Assembly: GCA_040222235.1 (NCBI GenBank)
Contig: JAVKDO010000110.1
Coordinates: 27,018 to 91,017, forward strand
Length of the DNA stretch: 64,000 nucleotides
From: UBA6059 sp040222235
GTDB lineage: Bacteria > Bacteroidota > Bacteroidia > Cytophagales > Cyclobacteriaceae
Direction of reading: 5' to 3'
Below the pieces are notes generated by a model. That model saw nothing but the letters and a program-made list of their open reading frames with translations. It was not told the DNA's origin and did not search any database. Shown here piece by piece: positions 26,492-35,507 of this stretch (position 1 is the stretch's first letter; each line of letters begins with the position of its first letter). Made by a program: the position numbers and the translations under genes.

Positions 26492-27016
26492 ATGAGCTCT
26501 AACTCCGACCTTTCGATAGATGTAGTTGTGGAAATCCCTAAGGGCAGCCGCAATAAGTATGAATACGATCATGAGAAGAATGTGATTCGACTCGATCGAA
26601 TGATCTTCTCATCTATGTTCTACCCCAGTGATTATGGGTTCGTACCAGATACGCTAGCACTGGATGGTGACCCACTAGATGTATTGGTTCTGGTCACTGA
26701 GGCTACTTTCCCAGGTTGTGTGATTGAGGTTCGACCTATCGGAATCTTCAAAATGACCGACGAAAAAGGCCCTGATGCAAAAGTGCTCTGTGTACCTGTA
26801 AGCGATCCCAACTGGGATAAAATCAGAGATTTGGATGATGTAAACCCACACCTCATTAGAGAAATCGAGCACTTCTTCCAGGTATACAAAGACCTGGAGA
26901 AGAAGAAAGTAGGTATCGAAGGTTGGGAAGACAAAGCATACGCCGTAAAGACTATCCTTGAATCCAAAGAGCGATATATCGAAGACTTGAAAAAGTCAAT
27001 CAAAGGAAAACACTAG
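26492..27016 (+). CDS. ppa: inorganic pyrophosphatase, family I
   Basis: 174 residues, standard bacterial length. Signature residues are VVEIPKGSRNKYEYDHE, SSMFYPSDYGFVPDT and the metal-binding DGDPLDVLVLV. It hydrolyses pyrophosphate to phosphate in the cytoplasm and pulls biosynthetic reactions forward, including the nucleotidyl cyclase type that releases pyrophosphate. It is 50 bases after the phosphatase/Omp85 fusion gene. Contains one copy of CCTATCGGAA (26735-26744). Confidence 0.96.
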   Translation: MSSNSDLSIDVVVEIPKGSRNKYEYDHEKNVIRLDRMIFSSMFYPSDYGFVPDTLALDGDPLDVLVLVTEATFPGCVIEVRPIGIFKMTDEKGPDAKVLCVPVSDPNWDKIRDLDDVNPHLIREIEHFFQVYKDLEKKKVGIEGWEDKAYAVKTILESKERYIEDLKKSIKGKH

Positions 27017-27022
27017 CGGAGA

Positions 27023-27940
27023 TTAGATCCTCATCAGGGCCTGGAAGAACCCCAGGTTCTGTTCCTTGTTCTTGACAATGAAAAAGGGCGTAGTGAAGTT
27101 GTAGCGCAACAAGGCTACCGCGACACTACCTAGCAATAGTGAGGCTGCCGTCGTTCGGCCTCTTGAGCCTACCATGATCAAGTCAGCATTATGCCAGCTT
27201 GCTTCTACAAATATTTTATCCGCCGGCTTATCGTCATCATCGAGTGTAGTGATATACTTAAAGGCGGATTTGTCCATTTCATATTTCTTGACGAAGATAT
27301 CTAGGTCCTTCATCGAATTTTCACCCATGATCTTTGCAAACTGCTTGTACGATTTGCCTGTGTAGTGATAGCCCTTTGGCACTTTATATACATTCTGTAC
27401 AGTTACATCAGCACCACAACATTTCTTAAACTCTAAAGCTCGCTCTACTGCGCGATTGGAGTAAGCCGAGAAATCAATCGCCACAAAGACATGCTTCAAC
27501 GTTGGGGAAGGGTTTTTAGGAACGATCAGTACCGAGCAAAGTGAAATATTTGCAATCCTTGATGGGTTGGCGCCAGAGCCATGATCTGGGTTTTTGCGAC
27601 CCATGATGATCAGATCAACCTGCTTTATCTTAGACCATTTTAGAATATTCTCCGTGACATTTCCGTCCTTGATACCGATTTGATAGTCCATCTCGTCGGT
27701 GTTGATGTATTTCTTGATCTTAGGCTTGATTTGATCTACCAATGTTTCGTCCAGAGGAGTATCCATTTCTGGAAATTCTTTTTTCAGCGCCTCTGGGATT
27801 TCCAGCGACTTAGCCACATGAATGAAATATAATTTCTCAACTTTCATTTCTTTGGCAAAAAGCGCCGTGTACTGGATGAGTACATCATCCATTTCTGTTA
27901 AGTCGAGACAGATTAAAAGTCGTTTGAGAGGGTATAGCAT
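27023..27940 (-). CDS. tandem UspA universal stress protein
   Basis: 305 residues with two UspA domains. Visible are RLLICLDLTEMDDVLIQYTA at the start, LIIMGRKNPDHGSG in domain one, HVFVAIDFSAYSNRAVERAL at the start of domain two and the complete ATP-binding pattern LIMVGSRGRTTAASLLLGSVAVALL near the C-terminus, interrupted here by my own quoting only. A short basic tail follows. It is convergent with ppa with 6 bases between stops, and its paralogue is at 16076-16909. Confidence 0.88.
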   Translation of the reverse strand: MLYPLKRLLICLDLTEMDDVLIQYTALFAKEMKVEKLYFIHVAKSLEIPEALKKEFPEMDTPLDETLVDQIKPKIKKYINTDEMDYQIGIKDGNVTENILKWSKIKQVDLIIMGRKNPDHGSGANPSRIANISLCSVLIVPKNPSPTLKHVFVAIDFSAYSNRAVERALEFKKCCGADVTVQNVYKVPKGYHYTGKSYKQFAKIMGENSMKDLDIFVKKYEMDKSAFKYITTLDDDDKPADKIFVEASWHNADLIMVGSRGRTTAASLLLGSVAVALLRYNFTTPFFIVKNKEQNLGFFQALMRI

Positions 27941-28037
27941 ATCGTCAAATCCTAAGTCTATCTAATCTATGAATTTTTTGGCCAAAGATGCAAACCCACT
28001 ACTAATCAATACGGTTAGTGTATGACTTCTAAAGTTT

Positions 28038-28045
28038 TATTTTTG
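28038..28045 (+). promoter_or_regulatory. -7 element for the ABC exporter gene
   Basis: TATTTTTG matches TAnnTTTG and lies 45 bases upstream of the ATG at 28091, leaving a leader of about 40 nt. Confidence 0.45.
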
Positions 28046-28090
28046 CGCTCCCAATATAAATAGACCAGCCTCCGCTGAATACTGATCCAT

Positions 28091-29902
28091 ATGGCTAGAA
28101 GAGGAAAAAACATCAATACTGAAGACGAAAAGAAGAAGGTCAATAAAGAAGGGCTCAGGAAACTACTAGGCGTCTTCAGATTTGTACTGCCTTACAGGAT
28201 GCCATTTGCGATCGGTCTGGCGCTACTCTTGCTGACCAGTGCCATGGTCATGGCCTTCCCATTCATGAGCGGTAAGCTGCTGGATGCTGCCTCTGGAGAG
28301 AACACCTGGTTTATCAATGACATCAACACCATCGCGGGTATCCTGATCGGCATCCTTTTCCTGCAAGGTATAGTCTCGTTTCTACGTGTGTACCTCTTCG
28401 CCTACGTGAGTGAAAATACGATGGCCGACATCCGCTACTCGTTGTATGAGAAGCTCATGTCCCTCCCATTTTCATTCTACGACAAGAGGAGAATTGGGGA
28501 GTTGATCAGTCGTATCACTTCGGATATCTCCATGCTACAAGACACTCTTTCGGTAACAGTCGCGGAGCTCATCCGGCAGTTCTCGATACTCATCATAGGC
28601 ATGATTGTCATCTTTGCCACGACTACATCACTGAGCCTATTCATGATTGGCACTTTCCCGGTGGTGATCGTCATTGCGGTAGTATTTGGTAGATATATCA
28701 GGCGGCTATCGCGAAATACTCAAGATGAGCTGGCCAAAACGAACGTAGTGGTGGAGGAGACGCTACAATCAATCGGAACGGTAAAGGCATTTACCAATGA
28801 GTTATTTGAGGCGATGCGCTACCGCAAATCACTAGATCGCGTAATTGTGATGGCGCTCAAAACAGCACGCTATCGATCTGGGTTTGTCTCTTTTGTGATC
28901 TTCGTACTGTTCGGTGCGATCGTATCTGTGATGTGGTATGGTGCGTTGCTGGTGCAATCCGGGGAAATGACCGTCGGTGAACTACTGTCATTTGTATTGT
29001 ACACCACTTTTATTGGTGCCTCAATAGCCGGGATTGGCGACTTGTATGGACAAGTGCAAAAGGCCGTGGGTAGCTCTGAACGCATCCTGGAAGTGCTCAA
29101 TGAAGAAATAGCTGAGGATGTGATCGTCGAGGATCAGTATCTGAAGCTTGATGGTCATATCAAAATGAGCGGAATCGGATTCTCCTACCCCACAAGAAAA
29201 GACATGCTCGTACTTGATGAGATCAATATTGAGATCAAGCCGGGCGAAAAGGTTGCCCTTGTCGGGCCTAGTGGAGCAGGCAAGTCTACCGTCATCCAAC
29301 TATTGATGCGCTATTATCGAATAGACGCAGGCGAGCTAAGCATCGATGGCAAAGACGTCTACGATTACCCACTTCGCGCCTACCGCCAAAATATTGGTGT
29401 AGTACCGCAAGAGGTCATCCTATTCGGCGGTAGCATCAAAGAAAACATCGCCTACGGCAAGCAGGCGGCAAGCATGGAAGAAATCAAGCAGGCGGCTGCA
29501 CAAGCCAATGCGCTGGGTTTCATCGAATCGTTTCCTGAAGGGTTTGAGACATTGGTTGGTGAAAGAGGCGTGAAGCTTTCTGGAGGTCAGCGACAAAGAA
29601 TCGCCATTGCTCGGGCTATATTGAAGAATCCGTCCATTCTAATATTAGATGAAGCGACTAGTTCCCTTGATGCTGAGTCAGAGCACCTGGTGCAAGACGC
29701 GCTTGACGAGCTGATGAAAGGCAGAACCTCCATCATCATCGCTCATCGACTATCTACCGTCAGGCAAGCCGACAATATATTCGTAATCAAAGACGGTCAG
29801 ATCGCAGAGTCAGGTACTCACGACGATCTTATCGAGATGAAAGAGGGTGTTTACAATAAACTTGTGAAGCTCCAATTCGCAGAAGAAGCTGCTCAAGTTT
29901 GA
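28091..29902 (+). CDS. ABC exporter, fused permease and ATPase (MsbA/MDR type)
   Basis: 603 residues: a six-helix ABC transporter membrane domain (about 30-330) and a nucleotide-binding domain with Walker A GPSGAGKST, Q-loop VVPQEVILFGG, signature LSGGQRQRIAIARA, Walker B ILILDEATSSLD and H-loop AHRLSTV. Half-transporter acting as a dimer to export lipids or drugs. A TetR-family gene is convergent with a 10-base overlap, a common regulator arrangement, though the regulator's control of it is inference. Confidence 0.93.
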   Translation: MARRGKNINTEDEKKKVNKEGLRKLLGVFRFVLPYRMPFAIGLALLLLTSAMVMAFPFMSGKLLDAASGENTWFINDINTIAGILIGILFLQGIVSFLRVYLFAYVSENTMADIRYSLYEKLMSLPFSFYDKRRIGELISRITSDISMLQDTLSVTVAELIRQFSILIIGMIVIFATTTSLSLFMIGTFPVVIVIAVVFGRYIRRLSRNTQDELAKTNVVVEETLQSIGTVKAFTNELFEAMRYRKSLDRVIVMALKTARYRSGFVSFVIFVLFGAIVSVMWYGALLVQSGEMTVGELLSFVLYTTFIGASIAGIGDLYGQVQKAVGSSERILEVLNEEIAEDVIVEDQYLKLDGHIKMSGIGFSYPTRKDMLVLDEINIEIKPGEKVALVGPSGAGKSTVIQLLMRYYRIDAGELSIDGKDVYDYPLRAYRQNIGVVPQEVILFGGSIKENIAYGKQAASMEEIKQAAAQANALGFIESFPEGFETLVGERGVKLSGGQRQRIAIARAILKNPSILILDEATSSLDAESEHLVQDALDELMKGRTSIIIAHRLSTVRQADNIFVIKDGQIAESGTHDDLIEMKEGVYNKLVKLQFAEEAAQV

Positions 29903-30582
29903 TCTTTGAGCAGTTTGAAGATTAAGTAACGCAGGTACTCTGAAACTTCCCCTGTGCCACCCTCGGACTCAGATACCTCCGTGAGTGAAGGCAAGTGTTC
30001 GGAAAAGAATTTTTGATGATGAGAGGCTTCTACAATCGTACTCATGAGTGCCTTTGGGTACTTAAAGTCAGGAGCGATTTCGGTGACAAATCCTGCAATC
30101 TTCCGACACAAAGATTTATAGCTCAAGAAGAATCCTTCTTTATTGTCAGCATCTACTTCTTTGGTGAGGTAGGCCTTCGCCGACTCATCTACTACTATGC
30201 GATGGAGCGCATCTTCATTGATATGCAGAAACTGGGGATCATAGCGAGAGGCCTGACATAGAATATCAATCACGATATTCAGTTTCTTTACTGGGTCGTC
30301 AATATTGTTCGTCTGGAAGTCCACCTGATACTCCATCCAGCTCCAGTACCAGGAGACGAGATAGATCAGCAGCTTGTGCTTGTTTTCGAAGTAGCGATAA
30401 ATCGACGCTTCAGTAGAGTTGATCTCCTTCGCCAGCTTTTTAAAAGTAAAATTCTCAAATCCGATCTTCTCAATAAGGATGATGCTGTTTGAAATGATAT
30501 TTCTACCAAGCTCAGTATGCTCCGGATTCCGGAGGAAGAGCTTTTCGTTTACATTGATTTGTATTGTAGCAATAGCTGCCAT
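29893..30582 (-). CDS. TetR/AcrR family transcriptional regulator
   Basis: 229 residues. The N-terminal helix-turn-helix is clear: IISNSIILIEKIGFENFTFK followed by LAKEINSTEASIYRYFENKHKLL (about residues 28-72, quoted in two parts). The C-terminal ligand domain is divergent and includes VSWYWSWMEYQVDF. It probably senses a small molecule and represses an efflux or stress function; the convergent ABC exporter is the nearest candidate. Confidence 0.88.
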   Translation of the reverse strand: MAAIATIQINVNEKLFLRNPEHTELGRNIISNSIILIEKIGFENFTFKKLAKEINSTEASIYRYFENKHKLLIYLVSWYWSWMEYQVDFQTNNIDDPVKKLNIVIDILCQASRYDPQFLHINEDALHRIVVDESAKAYLTKEVDADNKEGFFLSYKSLCRKIAGFVTEIAPDFKYPKALMSTIVEASHHQKFFSEHLPSLTEVSESEGGTGEVSEYLRYLIFKLLKDQT

Positions 30583-30604
30583 GTTCTAATCTTAAATCCA
30601 GAAA

Positions 30605-30612
30605 CAAAAATA
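30605..30612 (-). promoter_or_regulatory. -7 element for the TetR-family gene
   Basis: TATTTTTG on the minus strand, 22 nt upstream of the ATG at 30582, matches TAnnTTTG. Confidence 0.45.
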
Positions 30613-30736
30613 GTAAATTGATCCTTATTGATAGTGAAACTATCTTACTAACCCTCTAAGGTAGTTATGGTTCTATTGATCATCTTCCATTTGTAGGGCT
30701 GAAGAGGTAACTTTACTTGAATATACTAAGGTGTCA

Positions 30737-31144
30737 ATGACAGAGAGTATCCTTAAAGATTTTGATTTGCGTAAAACCAAGAGCCGGGAAGATATCCTAG
30801 AGCTCTTCATTGATAATGAGTTTGCCCTATCGCAATCTGATATCGAAAACCACCTCAGTCATTCGCTTGATCGTGTCACAGTTTACAGAACCATTAAGAC
30901 TTTTTTAGAAAAAGGCTTAATTCACAAGATCCTGTCTGACCAGGGCTCTCCTAAGTATGCCTTGTGCTCCGAGGAATGTGCAGATACAGATCATCACCAC
31001 GAGCATGTCCACTTCAAATGTGAACTATGCGGTCAGACGACCTGCATCGATAATGTAGATGTGCCTAAGGTTTCGCTACCTTCTGGGTATCATTATAAGG
31101 AATCTAATTTGCTGGTAAGCGGAATCTGTCCCGAGTGCAAGTAG
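30737..31144 (+). CDS. Fur-family metalloregulator
   Basis: 135 residues from ATG 30737; a GTG six bases earlier is an alternative. The winged helix is in FALSQSDIENHLSHSLDRVT and VYRTIKTFLEKGLIHKI. The regulatory metal site is HHHEHVHFKCELCGQTTC, and the structural zinc site is formed by CELC and the C-terminal CPEC. This type includes Zur and Fur subgroups; the short form with a histidine-rich stretch leans toward Zur, but that is not certain. No metal transporter lies next to it. Confidence 0.87.
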   Translation: MTESILKDFDLRKTKSREDILELFIDNEFALSQSDIENHLSHSLDRVTVYRTIKTFLEKGLIHKILSDQGSPKYALCSEECADTDHHHEHVHFKCELCGQTTCIDNVDVPKVSLPSGYHYKESNLLVSGICPECK

Positions 31145-31147
31145 GAA

Positions 31148-31387
31148 TCAGACCAAGCAATCTTCGTGAATTTCGTCTTGGACGATTCTCAATTTTGGGC
31201 TACCATCGGGTAAGCAAACCCCAGGAGGCAGATCAATCTCAGGCGGAGTAGAAACGGGCAGTCCCCCATCATCATCATCATCTCCATCAAATCCCTTGCG
31301 TCTTTTTTTGAGCAAAGTGAACATGAAGTAAACCAGGAATAGATAAGCTATTCCGCAAAGGATCATATCGAAAATGTAACCGTGCAT
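31148..31387 (-). CDS. small single-pass membrane protein of unknown function
   Basis: 79 residues: a hydrophobic helix (about 7-26, ILCGIAYLFLVYFMFTLL), a basic stop-transfer KKRRK, then a run of five Asp encoded by a GAT/ATC-type trinucleotide tract, a proline-rich part and two cysteines (PGVCLPDG and EDCLV near the end). I do not recognise a family. It is convergent with the Fur-family gene with 3 bases between stops, and the coding pattern over the whole length supports a real gene. Confidence 0.55.
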   Translation of the reverse strand: MHGYIFDMILCGIAYLFLVYFMFTLLKKRRKGFDGDDDDDGGLPVSTPPEIDLPPGVCLPDGSPKLRIVQDEIHEDCLV

Positions 31388-31522
31388 ATTTGCCTTAAAC
31401 GATATTAACTAATTTCCGCCTGTATTTCAAGGTGATAAGCAATTGTCGCAAATTAATGTTTTATTGGAGGCCAGCAGATCTACAATTGTTAGCCTGCTCA
31501 AATAGCCCTAATTTTATCAGAG

Positions 31523-32527
31523 ATGCTAAACGGTCTTAACCAAGTATTCCTGTCAATCGCATTGCTAGTTGGGAGTATCCTCATCGGTATACTGGGGTTT
31601 ATGACTATTGAGGACTATGGTTTGGTCAACGCATTCTTCATGACTGTCATTACCTTCTCGACGGTTGGGTACAATGAGGTGCAGCCACTCTCTGAAGGGG
31701 GCAGGCTGTTTACCAGTTTTTACATCATTCTCAATCTTGGAATATTCGCCTATGTGGTGTCAGTGATTACCACCTATATCTTTGAGGGCGAGCTCAATCA
31801 CTTTCTAAAAAAATATCGCATGAGCAAGGAGTTAAAAAAAATACAAGATCATGTCATCGTCTGTGGTTTTGGTAGAAATGGAAGTAAGGCATGTGAGGAA
31901 TTGGCTGATAGCAACGTGCCTTTCGTACTCGTGGAGCGCAATGAAGAAAATGTAGAATCAGTCATCTCAAAATACAATGTACTCATAGGTGAGGCTACTC
32001 AGGATGAAGTTCTCCTTGATGCGGGCATTGAGAGAGCCAAAGCCATCATTACAACACTGCCAAACGATGCGGATAACGTATTCATTACACTCACAGCCAA
32101 AGAGCTCAGTCCTGACATCAAAATCATCGCGCGCGCTTCAGAGGAAAACACGACCAGCAAACTGCGCAGAGCAGGCGCTACAAAAGTGGTAATGCCTGAT
32201 GCTGTTGGGGGCATACACATGGCGCAGTTGGTGACTAAGCCCTACGTCATCGAATTTTTAGACCTATTCACTGGCATTGGCGGTAATCAGTTTGTTCTTG
32301 AAGAGGTGCCCTATCAAAGTTTAAAATCAAGCTACAAGGACAAATCGATTAGAGAGCTGGATGTAAGAAATAAGACCGGCGCTACCCTTGTCGGTTTTAA
32401 GGACGACATCAAGGGTTTTCTATTCAACCCTTCACCTGATATGCTCATCGGGCATGATGATGTGATGATCTTGCTAGGATCAAGAGAAGACATCAAGAAA
32501 TTTCAAGACATCTACACTGATGACTAG
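31523..32527 (+). CDS. two-helix potassium channel with RCK (TrkA) domains
   Basis: 334 residues. Two membrane helices flank a pore loop with the selectivity filter TFSTVGYNEV (about residues 42-51). A TrkA-N/RCK Rossmann domain follows (HVIVCGFGRNGSKACEEL, acidic VERNEENV) and a TrkA-C domain ends the protein. This is an MthK/Kch-like ligand-gated K+ channel of the inner membrane. Its 3' end overlaps the following PepSY-like gene by 8 bases, so they form an operon. Confidence 0.92.
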   Translation: MLNGLNQVFLSIALLVGSILIGILGFMTIEDYGLVNAFFMTVITFSTVGYNEVQPLSEGGRLFTSFYIILNLGIFAYVVSVITTYIFEGELNHFLKKYRMSKELKKIQDHVIVCGFGRNGSKACEELADSNVPFVLVERNEENVESVISKYNVLIGEATQDEVLLDAGIERAKAIITTLPNDADNVFITLTAKELSPDIKIIARASEENTTSKLRRAGATKVVMPDAVGGIHMAQLVTKPYVIEFLDLFTGIGGNQFVLEEVPYQSLKSSYKDKSIRELDVRNKTGATLVGFKDDIKGFLFNPSPDMLIGHDDVMILLGSREDIKKFQDIYTDD

Positions 32528-33107
32528 ATGGCTCGCCATTCCTCTGATGCTATGGGTCCTGATGATACCGATCATCACGTTAGCTCAAGGTCAAAAGCGA
32601 GAAGTAGAAAAAAAGATCAAAATCGCAGACATGCCCGAAGCTGCTCTAAGTCTGCTTGAGCCATATCTCAGCTCAGCCACCAGCATCAAATACTACAAGG
32701 AAACCGATATTGGTCATGACAGCTATGAGTGCAAGTTCATACTTGATGAAAACAGGTATAGCATAGAGTTTGATCCTCACGGAAGGCTGGAAGATGTCGA
32801 AATGCTAGTCGATATTAATGACTTAGCATCTAAGGCACACGACAAGATTATCACGCACTTACAGCAATATCAGAGATTTCGATTTCGAAGGGCACAACTC
32901 CAGTTCAGTCCTAATGTCCTGACAGAAGCGCAACTACTCGTTAGAGTCATCCAAAATCAAAACTGGGAAAATCCGTACCATGAAATAGTCGTGGCTGTGA
33001 AAGATGAAAAAGGCTGGTCGACCTACGAAATGCTCTTTGATCAAGATGGGATATTCTTGTCTCAAAAAAAAGTTATCAGCCGTCAAACAGACAACATCCT
33101 CTATTGA
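32520..33107 (+). CDS. secreted PepSY-like protein
   Basis: 195 residues with a signal peptide (WLAIPLMLWVLMIPIITLAQ). The rest has two repeats of a PepSY/BLIP-like fold: SYECKFILDENRYSIEFDPH followed by GRLEDVEM, and later HEIVVAVKDEKGWSTYEMLF. It is probably periplasmic and of unknown function. It overlaps the K+ channel gene by 8 bases and shares one base of its TGA with the ATG of the DUF2490 gene. Confidence 0.6.
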   Translation: MTRWLAIPLMLWVLMIPIITLAQGQKREVEKKIKIADMPEAALSLLEPYLSSATSIKYYKETDIGHDSYECKFILDENRYSIEFDPHGRLEDVEMLVDINDLASKAHDKIITHLQQYQRFRFRRAQLQFSPNVLTEAQLLVRVIQNQNWENPYHEIVVAVKDEKGWSTYEMLFDQDGIFLSQKKVISRQTDNILY

Positions 33108-33811
33108 TGAGGCGCTGGATCTTCCTCATATTGTGCTGTGCAGCATCGTACTCTTCCTATGGGCAAGGCTCAACAGCATTCGTGTGGGAAGCTTCCACAG
33201 CTGTGAATTATAAACTCGGAAAAGACTGGTCATTTAATACTTCAATTGCCAATCGCACAGTATGGCTAGACAATGATCTCATCGGAGAAAGTGGACTTCA
33301 AAGTAGATTGGCCTTTGCTGAAGTCAACCAATTCGCGACCTACAAAATCCATCCAAGACTCAAATCATCTGTTGGATATAAGTATCGCTGGCTGGAACCG
33401 ACGGGAGAAGATCGCTTTTTTGAGCACCGTATAACCCAGCAACTGGCGATGATCCATCGTACTCGTGTGGTCAGATTGTCGAGTAGATTACGATCAGAGC
33501 AGCGATTCCGCAATGAAAGTTTTGCACAAAGGCTCAGGTATAGGTTTTCGGTAGATTTTCCACTCTCAGGTGAGTCGCTAGACCCTAAAGAATTCTATTT
33601 CGTTGCTTCCAATGAAGTGACCTATGAGATTCTAGAAAATAGGCATAATCCCTGGGGAAACAGGGTTTCTTCTGGCCTGGGCTATCTGTTTGGTGAGGTC
33701 ACCAAGCTACAGCTTAGCTTCACCTATCGATCTGATAATTTCACCCGACGAAACCTGAATCGGCTCTTCATAGAGACCGCATTGTTCATCAATGTCCGGT
33801 CAAAATCCTGA
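33107..33811 (+). CDS. DUF2490 outer-membrane beta-barrel protein
   Basis: 234 residues from ATG 33107, which overlaps the previous stop codon (TGATG); a TTG codon just upstream is less likely. A signal peptide (WIFLILCCAASYSSYGQ) is followed by antiparallel strands characteristic of DUF2490: FVWEASTAVNYKLGKDW, KSSVGYKYRWLEP, FEHRITQQLAM, LRSEQRFR and LSFTYRSDNF. It is predicted to be a small outer-membrane barrel. It is the last gene of the channel, PepSY-like and barrel operon. Confidence 0.75.
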   Translation: MRRWIFLILCCAASYSSYGQGSTAFVWEASTAVNYKLGKDWSFNTSIANRTVWLDNDLIGESGLQSRLAFAEVNQFATYKIHPRLKSSVGYKYRWLEPTGEDRFFEHRITQQLAMIHRTRVVRLSSRLRSEQRFRNESFAQRLRYRFSVDFPLSGESLDPKEFYFVASNEVTYEILENRHNPWGNRVSSGLGYLFGEVTKLQLSFTYRSDNFTRRNLNRLFIETALFINVRSKS

Positions 33812-33814
33812 GGA

Positions 33815-34339
33815 TCAGCTAAAGCCGATTGATCTGCCTTTGTACCCGTCGGCCTCTATCTTTTTAGCTGACTCCTTGACCTTTTCACCCAGCTTGGCTT
33901 TGTAATCAGCAATATTCTTGGCGGTCGCCTCATCAGCTGTTCCAATGATCTGAGCTGCTAATATTCCCGCATTCTTAGCCCCATCTAGTGCGACTGTCGC
34001 CACTGGCACTCCGCCTGGCATCTGCAAGATCGACAGCACAGAGTCCCATCCATCGATAGAGTTGCGGCTCTTGATAGGTACCCCAATGACTGGAAGAATG
34101 GTCAATGACGCCACCATTCCCGGTAGGTGGGCTGCCCCACCTGCTCCGGCGATGATCACCCTGATGCCTCTGGCAGCTGCTCTCTCGGCATAGTCCACCA
34201 TACGGTGTGGCGTGCGATGTGCAGACACGATGGTCAGCTCAAACGGAACCTTCAGCTCTTCCAAAATATCAGCAGCCTCGGACATGATACTCAGATCCGA
34301 CTGGCTACCCATGATGATTCCTACCACTGGCTTGCTCAT
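33815..34339 (-). CDS. purE: N5-carboxyaminoimidazole ribonucleotide mutase
   Basis: 174 residues. The class I PurE motifs are complete: GIIMGSQSDLSIMSEAADIL, VSAHRTPHRM and IIAGAGGAAHLPGMVAS, then GVPI and LSILQMPGGVPVATVA. It converts N5-CAIR to CAIR in purine synthesis. It overlaps purK by 4 bases, so the pair is translationally coupled. Confidence 0.97.
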   Translation of the reverse strand: MSKPVVGIIMGSQSDLSIMSEAADILEELKVPFELTIVSAHRTPHRMVDYAERAAARGIRVIIAGAGGAAHLPGMVASLTILPVIGVPIKSRNSIDGWDSVLSILQMPGGVPVATVALDGAKNAGILAAQIIGTADEATAKNIADYKAKLGEKVKESAKKIEADGYKGRSIGFS

Positions 34340-35475
34340 GCGATGACTTTAAGTTTTGATTTTACCAATTTAGCTTTCTTCTGTAATTCCTCCATATCCT
34401 CATCCACGATGGTGATGTGTCCCATCTTTCTAAAGGGCTTGGTCAGTTTCTTGCCATAAAGATGAATATGGGCACCATCCATTGACAGGATGTCGTTCAT
34501 ACCGGCATATTGCGCCTCCCCTGTATATCCGGCCTCTCCCAAGAGATTGACCATGGCTGAAGGCACCTTTATGCTGGTATCGCCTAGCGGCCAATTGAGA
34601 ATAGCACGGAGATGCTGCTCAAACTGGGAGGTGATATTACCTTCTATTGTTTGATGCCCACTATTGTGTGTACGTGGAGCCACCTCATTGACCAGTATTT
34701 CTCCATCTTTAGTCAAGAACAACTCTACCGCTAGTAAGCCAACAAGCCCCAGCTTTTCGATCACCTCTTTTGCTACTTTCTGAGCCTTTTCTTCTATCTC
34801 CTTGGTGATCGCAGCTGGGCTAAAGAGATACTCCACAAGGTTGTGCACAGGATGGAAAGACAACTCCACTACCGGAAAGCTTCTGATTTGTCCTGAGGCG
34901 TTACGAGACACGATGACCGCTAGCTCTTTTTCAAAATCTACAAACTTCTCCAGCAAACCCGGTGCATCAAAGGCCTTGTCCAGGTCTGCTGCAGACTTCA
35001 GCACACTCACGCCGCGACCATCATAGCCTTCCTTGCCAAGCTTGTTGACTGCTGGAAGAAAGTCGGCATGTGCCTTCACATCGGAGGCATTTTCCGTAAG
35101 GATAAAGGGAGAAGTCGGGATTCCATTTTCTTCATAGAATTTCTTCTGGACTCTTTTGTCCTGAATGAGTTCTATGATCTCAGGCTGTGGGAAGACTTTT
35201 ACACCCTCCTTCTGAAGTTGCTTCAGGGCATCTGTACTCACATTTTCTATTTCTATAGTGACAAAGTCGAACGCCTTCCCAAAATCATAGACCTGCTGAT
35301 AGTCCGTAATCGCGCCATGGGTAAAAGAAGTGGCAATGTCCTTGCACGGTGCATTGGCATCTGGATCCATTACGTGAATCTCAAGGTTGTAGTTGATCGC
35401 CGACTGGATCATCATCCTACCTAGCTGTCCGCCACCAAGCACTCCTATTTTTGGAAGTTGTTTACCTGTACTCAT
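34336..35475 (-). CDS. purK: 5-(carboxyamino)imidazole ribonucleotide synthase
   Basis: 379 residues from ATG 35475; the longer frame to 35577 would run into the MutS-like gene. The ATP-grasp protein begins IGVLGGGQLGRMMIQSAINY and contains KLGKEGYDGRGVSV and EVAPRTHNSGHQTIEG. It makes N5-CAIR from AIR, bicarbonate and ATP, feeding PurE. It has a possible promoter of its own at 35494-35501, although the MutS-like gene ends only 32 bases upstream. Confidence 0.97.
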   Translation of the reverse strand: MSTGKQLPKIGVLGGGQLGRMMIQSAINYNLEIHVMDPDANAPCKDIATSFTHGAITDYQQVYDFGKAFDFVTIEIENVSTDALKQLQKEGVKVFPQPEIIELIQDKRVQKKFYEENGIPTSPFILTENASDVKAHADFLPAVNKLGKEGYDGRGVSVLKSAADLDKAFDAPGLLEKFVDFEKELAVIVSRNASGQIRSFPVVELSFHPVHNLVEYLFSPAAITKEIEEKAQKVAKEVIEKLGLVGLLAVELFLTKDGEILVNEVAPRTHNSGHQTIEGNITSQFEQHLRAILNWPLGDTSIKVPSAMVNLLGEAGYTGEAQYAGMNDILSMDGAHIHLYGKKLTKPFRKMGHITIVDEDMEELQKKAKLVKSKLKVIA

Positions 35476-35493
35476 TCGTTGATTGTTGGTGAG

Positions 35494-35501
35494 CAAAGAT
35501 A
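35494..35501 (-). promoter_or_regulatory. -7 element for purKE
   Basis: TATCTTTG on the minus strand matches TAnnTTTG, 18 nt upstream of the purK ATG and inside the short gap after the MutS-like gene. Confidence 0.45.
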
Positions 35502-35507
35502 TAGAAT

